Positions 8,458-17,517 of a DNA stretch of 64,000 nt are shown here, piece after piece. The notes beneath the pieces were generated by a model, which saw only the letters and a list, made by a program, of their open reading frames with translations, ran no database searches and had not been told where the DNA came from. The position numbers and the translations under genes are program-made. Source of the DNA: Paraburkholderia antibiotica (GTDB lineage Bacteria; Pseudomonadota; Gammaproteobacteria; Burkholderiales; Burkholderiaceae); the NCBI RefSeq assembly GCF_012927125.1, contig NZ_JABBFZ010000002.1, positions 310,001-374,000 of the forward strand, written 5' to 3'. The stretch's first letter is position 1; every line of letters begins with the position of its first letter.

Positions 8458-9612
8458 CTATACGCCGCGAGCGTCGCGCAGCGCGGCGACGATCTCGTCG
8501 CGGCTCGCGCGGATCCGCTCGCAGGCCCGCGCGGTATTGGCCCAGAATGCCGGAATCGCATCGGCCGCGAGTATCGTGGCCATCGCCCGGTCGGGGTCGA
8601 AATCCGCCGCGTTGGCTACCCACTCGTTCAGACCGAGGTCTCCGTAAGCGCCGAAGCCCTTGCGCTCGTAGCTCAGGTGATACGCGGGCACGCCGCTCAG
8701 AATCGATTCGAGCGCGCCATGCAGCCGCACCGACACGACCACGTCGGGCCGGTCCGTCGCGAGCAATTCCTTCAGCGGCACCAGCTCGTCCTGAATGCCG
8801 ATGCTGCGGTAATACGCGAGATCGTCGTTGCCGCGACCCGTGCTTTGCACCGCGAAGCTGATCCGGCAAGTTTCGCCGAGCTGGCGAATCAGCTTGCGGG
8901 TCGATGCTTCGTAACGCTGGCGCTGTAGTGCCGTCCAGCTCGGCGCCTTGCGTAGCACGAAGGCCACGTGCCGTACCTTTGCGTCGACATTGCGCGCGTC
9001 GTCGATGAGCTGCGCGCTGCGTCGCTCGAAATCGAGCACCGCGAGATCGGGCGCGCGACGGGTATTGGCGTTGCGCGCGAGAAATGCCGCCGAGCGATCG
9101 TCGCGTACGAACACCGCGGCAAACGACCCGAGCATCCGCGCCAGATGCGAATGCAACGGTTCAGCCGGCATCGCGGGACCGATGCTTTGCGGCAGATAAA
9201 CGGCCGGCTTGCCCGCGCGGACCGCCACGCGCATCTGCAGCAGATGCCCTGCTTCGAGCTTCAATGCCTCGGTCGCGTTACGCGCCCGCAAATAGCCGCC
9301 GCCGACGCCGACCACGAGGTCTGCCTGGGCGATAAGCCGCGACAGTCCGCGCAATCCGCCATTCAGCTCGACGGGCAGCAGCGCGCCAGCCGCGCCGCAC
9401 ACCCGCGCCAGACCGCTCTTCGCGAGCACCGGCGCGGCAATCACATCGTCATACTGAGCAAATGAGCCGGGATCGGCGGCGACGATCGACACCTTCGTCG
9501 CGTCGCCGAACGCGCGCTTGAGCAGATCGACGGAAAGATCGACGAGCAGACCGTCGCCGGAGTTCTTCGAGCTATACGCATGCAGAAGCACCACGTGGGT
9601 GGGCTGCGTCAT
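8458..9612 (-). CDS. Polysaccharide pyruvyl transferase family protein
   Basis: This 384-residue protein belongs to the CsaB/WcaK-type family, which adds ketal-linked pyruvate to sugar residues from phosphoenolpyruvate. Family features are the N-terminal KNSGDGLLVDLSVDLL (about 16-31), VGVGGGYLRA (about 97-106), and the C-terminal SVRLHGALESILSGVPA (about 295-311) with the conserved RLH. Pyruvylation would give the exopolymer a negative charge. The start overlaps the glycosyltransferase stop by 4 bp. Confidence 0.85.
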   Translation of the reverse strand: MTQPTHVVLLHAYSSKNSGDGLLVDLSVDLLKRAFGDATKVSIVAADPGSFAQYDDVIAAPVLAKSGLARVCGAAGALLPVELNGGLRGLSRLIAQADLVVGVGGGYLRARNATEALKLEAGHLLQMRVAVRAGKPAVYLPQSIGPAMPAEPLHSHLARMLGSFAAVFVRDDRSAAFLARNANTRRAPDLAVLDFERRSAQLIDDARNVDAKVRHVAFVLRKAPSWTALQRQRYEASTRKLIRQLGETCRISFAVQSTGRGNDDLAYYRSIGIQDELVPLKELLATDRPDVVVSVRLHGALESILSGVPAYHLSYERKGFGAYGDLGLNEWVANAADFDPDRAMATILAADAIPAFWANTARACERIRASRDEIVAALRDARGV

Positions 9613-10859
9613 CGGGAGACCTCCTCGATCAGTTGCCGGTAGAGATGCGCGGTCTTGTCGACCATCACGGTGGCGGAGAAGCGCTCGGCGGTGCGCTCGC
9701 AGTTGCCTCTCAAGCGCTTGCGCAAGCCGGCATCGCGCACCACCGCTTCGAGCGCGTCCGCGAACAGCGTGACGTCGTCTTCGTTCGGCACGACGTAGCC
9801 GATCTCTTCGTCGTCGATCAGCTCGGCCGCGCCGGACACGCGTGTCGACACGATCGGCACGCCGGCCGACATCGCTTCGAGAACGACATAGGGAAAGCCT
9901 TCGTAACGGCTCGGCAGCGCGAACACGTCGAATGCGGAGAAATAGCGGCGCGCGTCCGGAATCGGGCCGAGCACGCGCAGGTTGGCCGGCATGCTGCGAT
10001 CATTCAGCGCTGCCGCGGCGACGAAATCGCCCGGGCCCATCACCGCGAACACGACGTCGCGAATGCCGCGCTCGAGCAGCGCTTGCGCGACTCGCGCGAG
10101 TCGATCGACGCCCTTCTGAAAATCGAGCCGCCCGACGAATCCGACCACCACCGCGTCGGTCGGCAACTCCAGCGCCGCCCGCGCATCCGCGCGCGGCACC
10201 AGCCGCGGCGTCGGCACGCCGTTGAAAATCGTGGCGATGCGCGCCGCGCCGATATGCAAGGCCTGCTGCAAATGCTGCGCTTCGTCGATCGATACCGCGA
10301 TGATGCGATCGCTGCGAAAGCGGCCGAGCAGACCTTCGATCAGTCCATAGAAACGCTTTTGCGCATTCGACAGATAAGGATTGAGCGTATAGACCGCATG
10401 CGGCGTATAGACCTGCTTCCACGGCCCGAAACACAGCCGGGCCAGTGCGCCCGCTTTCGAGCTATGACTGTGCACGATATCCGGCTGGATCCGCTGCAAA
10501 GACCGGAACAGCTGCGCAAAGGCAAAAACGTCCGATGCACCGACCGAGCGCTGCATCGAGATACGCTGAACCGAATCGCACTGCGCGAGCACGTCTTCGC
10601 CGATGATCACGTGATCAAAACGCTTGCCCAGCGGCACGATCAGATGAATCTCGAAGTCGCCGAGCTTGCGCAAGCCGCGCACCAGATCGGCGATATGCAC
10701 CGCGACGCCGCCGCCCGCCGCTTCGACGACGAGCGCGATCCGCAGCACCCGCGCCGGTATCTCGACGCGCACCTGCGGCCTGAGCGCACGCCGTTCTTCG
10801 CTCGCCGCGTGCGGCCCGCTGGCCGCGTCGACCGTGTCGGCCACCCTGGTTTGCATCAT
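9609..10859 (-). CDS. Glycosyltransferase family 4 protein
   Basis: This 416-residue GT-B enzyme has a C-terminal GT1-type domain with DVFALPSRYEGFPYVVLEAM followed by SAGVPIVSTRVSGAAELI, including the EX7E-type nucleotide-sugar-binding motif. The N-terminal acceptor domain has GGGVAVHIADLVRGL at about 48-62. It is the only dedicated glycosyltransferase in the operon besides the priming enzyme. It overlaps the kinase stop by 4 bp and the next start by 4 bp. Donor and acceptor sugars cannot be read. Confidence 0.9.
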   Translation of the reverse strand: MMQTRVADTVDAASGPHAASEERRALRPQVRVEIPARVLRIALVVEAAGGGVAVHIADLVRGLRKLGDFEIHLIVPLGKRFDHVIIGEDVLAQCDSVQRISMQRSVGASDVFAFAQLFRSLQRIQPDIVHSHSSKAGALARLCFGPWKQVYTPHAVYTLNPYLSNAQKRFYGLIEGLLGRFRSDRIIAVSIDEAQHLQQALHIGAARIATIFNGVPTPRLVPRADARAALELPTDAVVVGFVGRLDFQKGVDRLARVAQALLERGIRDVVFAVMGPGDFVAAAALNDRSMPANLRVLGPIPDARRYFSAFDVFALPSRYEGFPYVVLEAMSAGVPIVSTRVSGAAELIDDEEIGYVVPNEDDVTLFADALEAVVRDAGLRKRLRGNCERTAERFSATVMVDKTAHLYRQLIEEVSR

Positions 10860-13150
10860 CGCCTCCGCCTAACGCGCGCCATCAGTTGACGCCAGCAATT
10901 GCTCGTACCGCCGCACGGTTCGCCGTAGCTGTACTGCACGAATCGATACGTGCCGTTCTTGCGGCCATACGAACGCAGCGCCGACTTCGGATCGATGCCG
11001 TTCAGAATCGCGCCGGTGACGGTGCACCCGGCCTGCGCGAGTCGCCGCACGCATTCCGCGAGATCGGCCGCGCGCGTCAGGCCGGCACGCGCGACCAGCA
11101 TCACCGTCGCGCAATGCTCCGAGAGCATCACCGCATCGGTCACCGCCAGCACCGGCGGCGAGTCGACCAGCACCACGTCGTAGTCGCGCGACGCCGCTTC
11201 GAGCAGCTCGGCCACGCGGCCATGCAGCAGCAGTTCCGCGGCATTCGGCGGCAACGAGCCGGTGGAAACGAAGTCGAGATTCGGCACCACGTCGCGCTGG
11301 ATCACCTGCTCGCGCGACACCGTACCGACGATGAAGTCCGCGAGTCCGCGCTCGCGCTGCTTGCCGAAATACCGGTTCAGCGAGCCGCGCCGGAGGTCGG
11401 CGTCGATCAGCAGCACGCGTTTGCCACCGCTCGCGAGCAGGGTCGCGAAATTGGCGGAGACGAAGGACTTGCCGACGCCGGGTGTCGTACCCGTCATCAG
11501 GATCACCTTGTTCCTCGCGTTCGACATCGCGAACTGGAGTGCCGTGCGCAGACTGCGCAGGCTTTCCACCGCAGCTTCGCCGGGCTGCGCCAGCGCGAGC
11601 AGACGCAGCCCGGCGGCGGCGTCGCCGGCACTGCGATCCATCAGTTGTTGCTGGCGTGATTCGGGAATCAGCGCGTACACGTGCAAGCCGGCCTGCCGCT
11701 CGATTTCCTCCGCCTCCGAGATGCCCGCGAACAGGAAGCTGTGCGTCACCGCAAAGCCGATGCCGAGCAACAGGCCGAGCAATGCGCCCGCGGCGATCGT
11801 CACCGGCCGGTTCGGAAACGCGACGTCTTCCGGAACCACCGCGGAATCGACCACGCGCACGGTGCCGGTCTTGCCCGCCTTGACCAGCCTCAGCTGCTGC
11901 ACGTTATTGAGCAGCGCCGTATAGAGATCGGTATCGACCTTGACGTCGAGCATCATGCGCACGGCATCCTGCTGCATGTCGGGCAAGCGCTTGATCTGTT
12001 GGTCGAAGCTGCCTTGCTGCACGCGCAGCGTCGCGATCTGCGCGTCGAGCGCGACCACCTCCGGATGCGCACTGGTAAAGCGCGATGCCAGTTCGTCGCG
12101 CTTCTGACGCAATTCGAGCATGCGTGTCTTCGCGTCCGCGGTCTGCTGGAGCGCGAGCTTGGCTTCCTCGGAAAGATCGACCGAACCCTGCTTGTCGCGC
12201 AGCTTCGTGTAGCGCACCTGGGCGTCTTCGAGCTGGCTTTTCAGCTGCGGAATCTGCGTGTCGAGAAACGCCAGCGATTGCGCCGCCTCGGCCGCCTTGC
12301 GCTCGACGTTCTGCTTCACGTAATAGCGGCCGACCGCCTGCAGCTGGTCGCGTACCCTGATCGGGTCGAGCCCCTTCAGCGTCGCGATGAGCAGGCCCGA
12401 AGACTTGATCTTCTCCTCGATGTCGAGCCCTTTCTGCATGTCCGTGATCGCATCGAGCCTCGAATTACGGACCAGTTTGAATTTCGTGCCGGGCGCCGCG
12501 TCGATCGACTTCACGAGCAGGGTGATCGGGCCATAGCCCGTCTCGAACACGGCCTGCTCGCCGATCCTGCCGGTGACCGGATGATCGAGATCCCAGCCCG
12601 CGAGACGATAACGGTGATCGGGCAACACGGTCAGCGAGAAGTTGTCGCCTTCCACGCGCTTCGGCACGTCGAACTGCACGACGTTGGCGCTCTCGGTTCC
12701 CCACGCCCAACCGCCGATGCCCAGGATGCCCGGCCGCATGGGCGTATCGTTGAAGCGCGAAATGAAGTCGCCCAGCAGCGGAAAGCGGCTCGGCCGCACG
12801 ACGATATAGCTACGCAGTTCATCGACGACGCTCGTCACCACCAGCCGCGACGCCATGATCTGCTGCTCCGCCGAGGTCGGCGAGTTGTAGTCGAACAGCG
12901 ACGACACGTCGCCAAGCAGACTCTGCGCCGATGCCATGCCGCTGCCGTCTTCGACCTGAATCGAAATATCGGCCTGGTAGCGGGGTGGAAACAGGAAGGC
13001 GAAGGCGGTCGCGAGCACCAGGCAGGCGACGAAGATCTTCAGGATGATCCATCGATAGTCGACGAAGATGTCGATCAGTCGGACCAGATCGATCTCGTCG
13101 TCATCGGATTTGAGCGCCTCGTTTTCAGGCGATTGCAGCGATTTCATCAT
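10856..13150 (-). CDS. Polysaccharide co-polymerase / BY-type tyrosine kinase (Wzc-like)
   Basis: This inner-membrane protein of 764 residues has an N-terminal Wzz domain: one transmembrane helix at about 27-47, a long periplasmic coiled-coil part at about 300-430, and a second helix at about 445-465. A cytoplasmic kinase domain follows: Walker A GTTPGVGKS from about 554, Walker A' LLIDADLRRG at about 580, and VDSPP. The C-terminus has a tyrosine cluster (about 728, 735, 740, 742) for autophosphorylation. An open frame runs further upstream to 13237, but that part overlaps the phosphatase gene, so I start at ATG 13150 (a second ATG follows at once). Confidence 0.92.
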   Translation of the reverse strand: MMKSLQSPENEALKSDDDEIDLVRLIDIFVDYRWIILKIFVACLVLATAFAFLFPPRYQADISIQVEDGSGMASAQSLLGDVSSLFDYNSPTSAEQQIMASRLVVTSVVDELRSYIVVRPSRFPLLGDFISRFNDTPMRPGILGIGGWAWGTESANVVQFDVPKRVEGDNFSLTVLPDHRYRLAGWDLDHPVTGRIGEQAVFETGYGPITLLVKSIDAAPGTKFKLVRNSRLDAITDMQKGLDIEEKIKSSGLLIATLKGLDPIRVRDQLQAVGRYYVKQNVERKAAEAAQSLAFLDTQIPQLKSQLEDAQVRYTKLRDKQGSVDLSEEAKLALQQTADAKTRMLELRQKRDELASRFTSAHPEVVALDAQIATLRVQQGSFDQQIKRLPDMQQDAVRMMLDVKVDTDLYTALLNNVQQLRLVKAGKTGTVRVVDSAVVPEDVAFPNRPVTIAAGALLGLLLGIGFAVTHSFLFAGISEAEEIERQAGLHVYALIPESRQQQLMDRSAGDAAAGLRLLALAQPGEAAVESLRSLRTALQFAMSNARNKVILMTGTTPGVGKSFVSANFATLLASGGKRVLLIDADLRRGSLNRYFGKQRERGLADFIVGTVSREQVIQRDVVPNLDFVSTGSLPPNAAELLLHGRVAELLEAASRDYDVVLVDSPPVLAVTDAVMLSEHCATVMLVARAGLTRAADLAECVRRLAQAGCTVTGAILNGIDPKSALRSYGRKNGTYRFVQYSYGEPCGGTSNCWRQLMARVRRRR

Positions 13151-13175
13151 AGACCATCGGTTTGTTTCGACGCAC

Positions 13176-13688
13176 TCAGGACGACGAAGAATCTGTGGAT
13201 AAAGCCGAAGTACCGGCACGCGCGGCAACGCCCGCAATGCGGGCGCTCCACTCGTCGACCCCGGCCTCGATCAGCACGAGGCTTTGTTCGAACGACACGA
13301 GGCCTTTGCGGTAGGGATCGGGAATTTCGAAGCGCGCGGCGGCGGGACCTGCCGTTCCCTGGCACGGGCCGAGCAGATAGACGCGGCCCACCAGCGACGG
13401 GAAGCGGCGTTCGACGTACTGCTTCTGCGCGCGATCCATCACGAGCACGAGGTCGGCCGCCTCGGCCATCCAGCCCGTCAGTTGCCGCGCGCGATGCGCG
13501 CCGATGTCGAGACCGCGTTGCCGCATCAGATCGAGCGCGAGCGGATCCGCGGCCGCGCCGATCAGCGCCTCGATGCCGGCCGACTCCACCGTGACCGTGA
13601 GCTCACCGAGACGTTGCGCGAGCAGCGCCTCGGCCATCGGACTGCGGCAGATGTTGCCCACGCATACCACCAGCACGCGAGCGATCAT
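13176..13688 (-). CDS. Low-molecular-weight protein-tyrosine phosphatase (Wzb-like)
   Basis: This 170-residue phosphatase has the P-loop CVGNICRS (nucleophile Cys9, Arg15) and the general-acid motif DPYRKG (Asp124). It should dephosphorylate the tyrosine cluster of the adjacent kinase, a cycle needed for high-molecular-weight polymer synthesis in Wzx/Wzy systems. It overlaps the export lipoprotein stop by 4 bp and sits 25 bp before the kinase start. It is about 20 residues longer than E. coli Wzb because of a Ser/Thr-rich tail. Confidence 0.92.
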   Translation of the reverse strand: MIARVLVVCVGNICRSPMAEALLAQRLGELTVTVESAGIEALIGAAADPLALDLMRQRGLDIGAHRARQLTGWMAEAADLVLVMDRAQKQYVERRFPSLVGRVYLLGPCQGTAGPAAARFEIPDPYRKGLVSFEQSLVLIEAGVDEWSARIAGVAARAGTSALSTDSSSS

Positions 13689-14989
13689 TTCGTGACCAGT
13701 CCGGCCGTCAAACCGCTGGTAATGAGCGGCATCAGCAGGGTCAGCACGCGGTTGAAGCGGACGAGGCCGTTGCCGTCGACATAGACCACGTCGTTGGCCT
13801 GCAGGTCGAAGTCTTTCGCGAGCAGCATCGCCACCGGCGAGCGTGCGTCGAGATGGAACACTTGCGGGGTGCCCGACAGCGAGCCGCGAATCACGTACAT
13901 CTGCGCGGCGTCGGCGGTCGACGAATTGATGCTGCCGGCCTGCGAAAGCGCGTCGGCGAGTGTCAGGCGGCCGGTGCGGCGCGGAATGGCCGCCGCCGGC
14001 TTGTTCACTTCGCCCATCACGTACACGTTGTTTTCGTCGCGCGAGACGACGCGCAGAAAGTCGCCCGGCTGCAGGAAGATCAGCGACGGATTCAGACCTT
14101 GCGAAAGCAGACGCGTCAGATTCAAACGATGCGATATGCCGTTGCGCACGAGGACGAGATCGCCCTGATCGGCGGTGTCGCTGAAACCGCCAGCGCGGCC
14201 GATCGCTTCGTACAGCGTCATTGGCACATCGTTGACGGACAGCGCGCCGGGGCTATGTACTTCGCCATCCACGTACACCTGATGCGCGCGATAGGACGCG
14301 ACGCGCACCGTCACCTGCGGCTTGACGAAGTACTTCGCGAGCGCGCCCGCGAGGCGTTGCTGGATTTCTTCGGCACGCAGACCGGCCACGTGCAGCGTCC
14401 CCGCATAGGGGAACGTCAGATTGCCGCTCTGATCGACAATGAAGCCCGGCGACGGGTCGCTCGGGCGCGGCGAGGCAGGCGTTTGCGACGAGCCAAGCGC
14501 CGTCGCGAACTCCGGGTGATCCCACACGACGATTTGCAGGACGTCGCCGGCGCCGATCGCGTAGGCCTTCGGCGTGCTCGACAGCAGTTGCGACAGTTCG
14601 AGCTGCTGCTGACGCCGTTCCTGCTGCAGGCGTGCCAGCAGCATGGCATCGACCTCCGTGATCGCGATCGGCGGCGTGCCGGGCGTCGCATCGGCGGTCC
14701 TGAGCGGCGCACTCGCGGCGGGCAGAGCCGCTTCGTTTTGTACGGCAAGTTTCGTCTCGCCTTGCGCGGCTGGGCTCATGCCGTCCTGCACGACCTGAGT
14801 CGCTTCGCCTTGCGCGGCTGGATTCGCCTCGCCTTGCGCGCCGACAGTCGACGCATCGACGGAATTCGTCGTGCTGGACGTCTCCATGCGCATACCCGGC
14901 GCAACCGCGCACGCGGACAATAGCAGCGACGCCGACACCATCACAACACCGAGCCGGCACACCGGTCTCGCCAGAACTGAAACAGACAT
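13685..14989 (-). CDS. Polysaccharide export outer-membrane lipoprotein (Wza/GumB-like)
   Basis: This 434-residue protein starts with a lipoprotein signal (lipobox LLSAC, Cys at about 27). A low-complexity Ala/Gln/Glu linker (about 50-95) follows, then a Poly_export domain (YAIGAGDVLQIVVWDHPE at about 145-162) and SLBB repeats (VYVDGEVHSPGAL, VYVMGEVNKPAAA). It forms the outer-membrane channel with the kinase/co-polymerase. A GTG at 15019 would add 10 residues; ATG 14989 gives a normal signal peptide. The linker is unusual and is discussed as a finding. Confidence 0.92.
   Translation of the reverse strand: MSVSVLARPVCRLGVVMVSASLLLSACAVAPGMRMETSSTTNSVDASTVGAQGEANPAAQGEATQVVQDGMSPAAQGETKLAVQNEAALPAASAPLRTADATPGTPPIAITEVDAMLLARLQQERRQQQLELSQLLSSTPKAYAIGAGDVLQIVVWDHPEFATALGSSQTPASPRPSDPSPGFIVDQSGNLTFPYAGTLHVAGLRAEEIQQRLAGALAKYFVKPQVTVRVASYRAHQVYVDGEVHSPGALSVNDVPMTLYEAIGRAGGFSDTADQGDLVLVRNGISHRLNLTRLLSQGLNPSLIFLQPGDFLRVVSRDENNVYVMGEVNKPAAAIPRRTGRLTLADALSQAGSINSSTADAAQMYVIRGSLSGTPQVFHLDARSPVAMLLAKDFDLQANDVVYVDGNGLVRFNRVLTLLMPLITSGLTAGLVTK
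14735..14870 (-). repeat. Imperfect repeats encoding AQGE-type linker in the export lipoprotein
   Basis: The plus strand shows three copies of a TCGCCTTGCGCGGCTG-like block (near 14755, 14805 and 14826). On the coding strand they give repeated A-A-Q-G-E units mixed with V-V-Q-D-G and A-V-Q-N-E variants. They lie between the lipobox and the first folded domain, where length variation would be tolerated. Confidence 0.7.
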
Positions 14990-15072
14990 CGTATTCAACC
15001 TATTCTTCGGCAAGCGCACCCACGGCGCCGCCAGCTCCCGCCACGCGGGACGGATTGATCATCGCGAAGGGA

Positions 15073-16443
15073 TCAATAAGCATTCGTATGCCGCATGCCC
15101 TTCACGACGGTCGCGAGAATGATCCGCATGTCGAGACCGAACGACCAGTTCTTCAAGTAGTACAGATCATGTTCGACCCGGGCCTGCATCTTTTCGACCT
15201 GCTCGGTCTCGCCGCGAAAGCCGTTGATTTGTGCCCAGCCGGTAATGCCCGGCTTGATCCGGTAGCGATGGATATAGCCATCGACGATCGTGCGGTAATG
15301 GTCGTCGTGCTGGATCGCATGCGGACGCGGACCGACCACCGACATTTCGCCGCGCAGCACGTTGAGAAATTGCGGCAATTCGTCGAGGCTCGTGCGACGC
15401 AGAAACGCGCCGACCGGCGTGATGCGCGAATCGCCGCGCGTCGCCTGCCGGACCTCGCCGGGATTCTCCTCATGCACGCGCATCGAGCGGAACTTGTAGA
15501 TGCGGAACACGCGACCGTTCGCGCCCTTGCGCCGCTGCGTGAAGAACACCGGCCCTTTCGAGGTCGCCTTGACCGCGATCGCAATCGGCACCATGACCGG
15601 TGCGAGCACCAGCAGCATCACGAACGCAAAGACCCGATCGAAAATCGCCTTCTGCAGCAACGCACAGGTCGTCATCGGCGAGGCCATCAGGTTGATGGCC
15701 GGCGAGCCGACCAGATCGACCACATTGCGGTCGAACATCACAAGGCTGCTCACGTCGGGGATGAAGCGCACGTTGACGAGGTCGCCGCTGAATTCGGCGA
15801 GCACGCGCAGCAGCGTGCTTTCGTCGGAGAAGCGCAGCGCGAGCCAGACTTCGTCGACGTGCTGGCGGCGCACCCAGGCGGCAAATTCGTGCAGACGCAC
15901 GAAGGCCGGCAAACCGTCACCGCGCTGCCTGCCGTCGCCGAGCGTGTTGAGCGTCGCAACGGCGCGGAAACCCGCTCTCGGCGACGCCGCGATATGAGCC
16001 AGCACGGTATCGCAGTGATCGCCCGCGCCGACCACCGCGACCGTGCGCAGATCCCGTCCCACGCGACGACGCCGGCCCAGCACCGCCTGCACCGACAGAT
16101 GCGTCGCGACGAGGCCAAGCGCGGTCAACGCGGTCCAGCTGAGCCACCAGAGGCGCGAAACCGAAGCGCTCCAATGCAATAGAAACATCACGGCGAGGCC
16201 ACATGCCTGCACCACGAACCAGCCCAATACGACGCCGACGAGCGGCCACCAAGTCGATTGGCCGCGCTGCGCGCGGTATGAGCCGAAGAGAGGCAACAGC
16301 AGCATGGCGAGCGCCATGTCGAACATCACGACAGCGCTTTCCAGCGCGCGTTGCTCGACATCGGGCTTGAACAGCAGCAAGGCGACAGCCGCGCCCAACG
16401 CAATGGACACGACGCCCAGCAGGCGCACCAGTACGCTCTCCAT
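15073..16443 (-). CDS. Undecaprenyl-phosphate sugar phosphotransferase (priming enzyme, WcaJ/PglC-type)
   Basis: This 456-residue inner-membrane protein has an N-terminal part with several hydrophobic helices, a CoA-binding-like middle domain (VAVVGAGDHCDTVLAHIAAS) and a C-terminal bacterial sugar transferase domain. The last carries QRRKGANGRVFRIYKFRSM, TSLDELPQFLNVLRGEMSVV-GPRPHA and KPGITGWAQINGFRGET. It moves hexose-1-phosphate to undecaprenyl phosphate and so starts the repeat unit. A GTG at 16488 would add 15 residues. It is the first gene of the operon, behind the AT-rich leader. Confidence 0.9.
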   Translation of the reverse strand: MESVLVRLLGVVSIALGAAVALLLFKPDVEQRALESAVVMFDMALAMLLLPLFGSYRAQRGQSTWWPLVGVVLGWFVVQACGLAVMFLLHWSASVSRLWWLSWTALTALGLVATHLSVQAVLGRRRRVGRDLRTVAVVGAGDHCDTVLAHIAASPRAGFRAVATLNTLGDGRQRGDGLPAFVRLHEFAAWVRRQHVDEVWLALRFSDESTLLRVLAEFSGDLVNVRFIPDVSSLVMFDRNVVDLVGSPAINLMASPMTTCALLQKAIFDRVFAFVMLLVLAPVMVPIAIAVKATSKGPVFFTQRRKGANGRVFRIYKFRSMRVHEENPGEVRQATRGDSRITPVGAFLRRTSLDELPQFLNVLRGEMSVVGPRPHAIQHDDHYRTIVDGYIHRYRIKPGITGWAQINGFRGETEQVEKMQARVEHDLYYLKNWSFGLDMRIILATVVKGMRHTNAY

Positions 16444-17517
16444 GACCACGGAGTCGCGACCGGCAGTGTGATGGATCACGGTACGCACGACCGAAACCCG
16501 TGGTCAGGCGCCGCCGCGGCAACGAACCGCCGACTCGACACCCTGCAACTCGTGCGCGGCAAGTTCGCAAACTTTCGCGACGCCCGGTTCAAAATTCGCC
16601 GTGGATTTCACGGCCACAATCTCGACGCCTTTGTGCACTATCACCTGAATCTGCCTTGCATTCCAAAGGAATCGGATCATGCGACAGAAAGGAGTAAGTC
16701 AGTATAGTTATCGTCCTAAATTTATATAAATTTTGTCAATTATCGAATAACTTCATTATTTCCCATGGGATTATTTCCAAATCGACAAACATCATTTCCA
16801 ATTAAACACAAGTTCAGCCATGAATTCATCGATTCTGAACGCCTGAAGTTATTATTATTGAGATAGAAATGACTTACCCCGCTGGGAAGCCCTTCTCCAC
16901 GTGATCAGCACGGTGCGGCCTTTACATGACGGACACGCGACGATCGCAAACGGCGCAGCCGGCATTCATCCGGATATTCCCCTCGGAATAGCAGGCGAGT
17001 TTCCATTGCCAATAGTATTGCAACGAATTTACCCGCGATTCTCAAAAACTCTACCTTTCCAATTTTTACGGAATTTTTATAGTACAAATAAGATATCAGA
17101 ATAATGAGATCTCAGTTTTTTCACTGCCGTTATTGATCAATTTCAGACAATTCCGCTTTCGGCGTGAGGAAATTCCCTGATCGTCAGATTCTTTATGGCC
17201 GCCGCAACCGGATCGGAAATGACTGGCGCGATTGCCAGGAATGTCGCCACGAATGCCGCCGCGACTATCGCCGCGAATGCCTCTCCGCATCTCGGCATGA
17301 AACCGTGGAATCGCGTCCTCTCCGCTCGGTGTAAACGCGCAAAACGCGCGCTATGCGCGCAGCAACGTGCGATGATCGCGCAATTTTGCGGTCGGACGGA
17401 TTGTGAGATTCGTCCTGCGTCATTAACCTTCCGGACATCGCGCCATGGATCGAACGCGTCGAGCGCCCTGCCGGCGCGGCGCGCCCGCTTCGGCGCCCCG
17501 GAAGACAAGGAGACACA
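16444..17517. promoter_or_regulatory. Long AT-rich intergenic region upstream of the exopolysaccharide operon
   Basis: About 1.07 kb separates the divergent priming-transferase and MFS genes. The core from about 16,690 to 17,160 is strongly AT-rich (for example ATTTATATAAATTTTG near 16,720), in sharp contrast with the surrounding GC-rich DNA. No credible coding sequence is present; short frames there lack ribosome sites and family motifs. It is most likely a regulatory leader for the operon, perhaps bound by a nucleoid silencer. I looked for a GGCGGTAG-type ops/JUMPstart element and did not see one. Confidence 0.55.

Noticed and set aside
6967..8928. Open frame of 653 codons on the plus strand
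   Set aside because: Antisense to the flippase and neighbouring genes; composition is Arg/His/Gln-rich with no domain.
16901..17104. 67-codon frame in the AT-rich leader
   Set aside because: No ribosome site, no homology recognised, and located in a probable regulatory region.
16444..17517. Search for an ops/JUMPstart element before the exopolysaccharide operon
   Set aside because: No GGCGGTAG-like sequence was seen in the leader on the coding strand.
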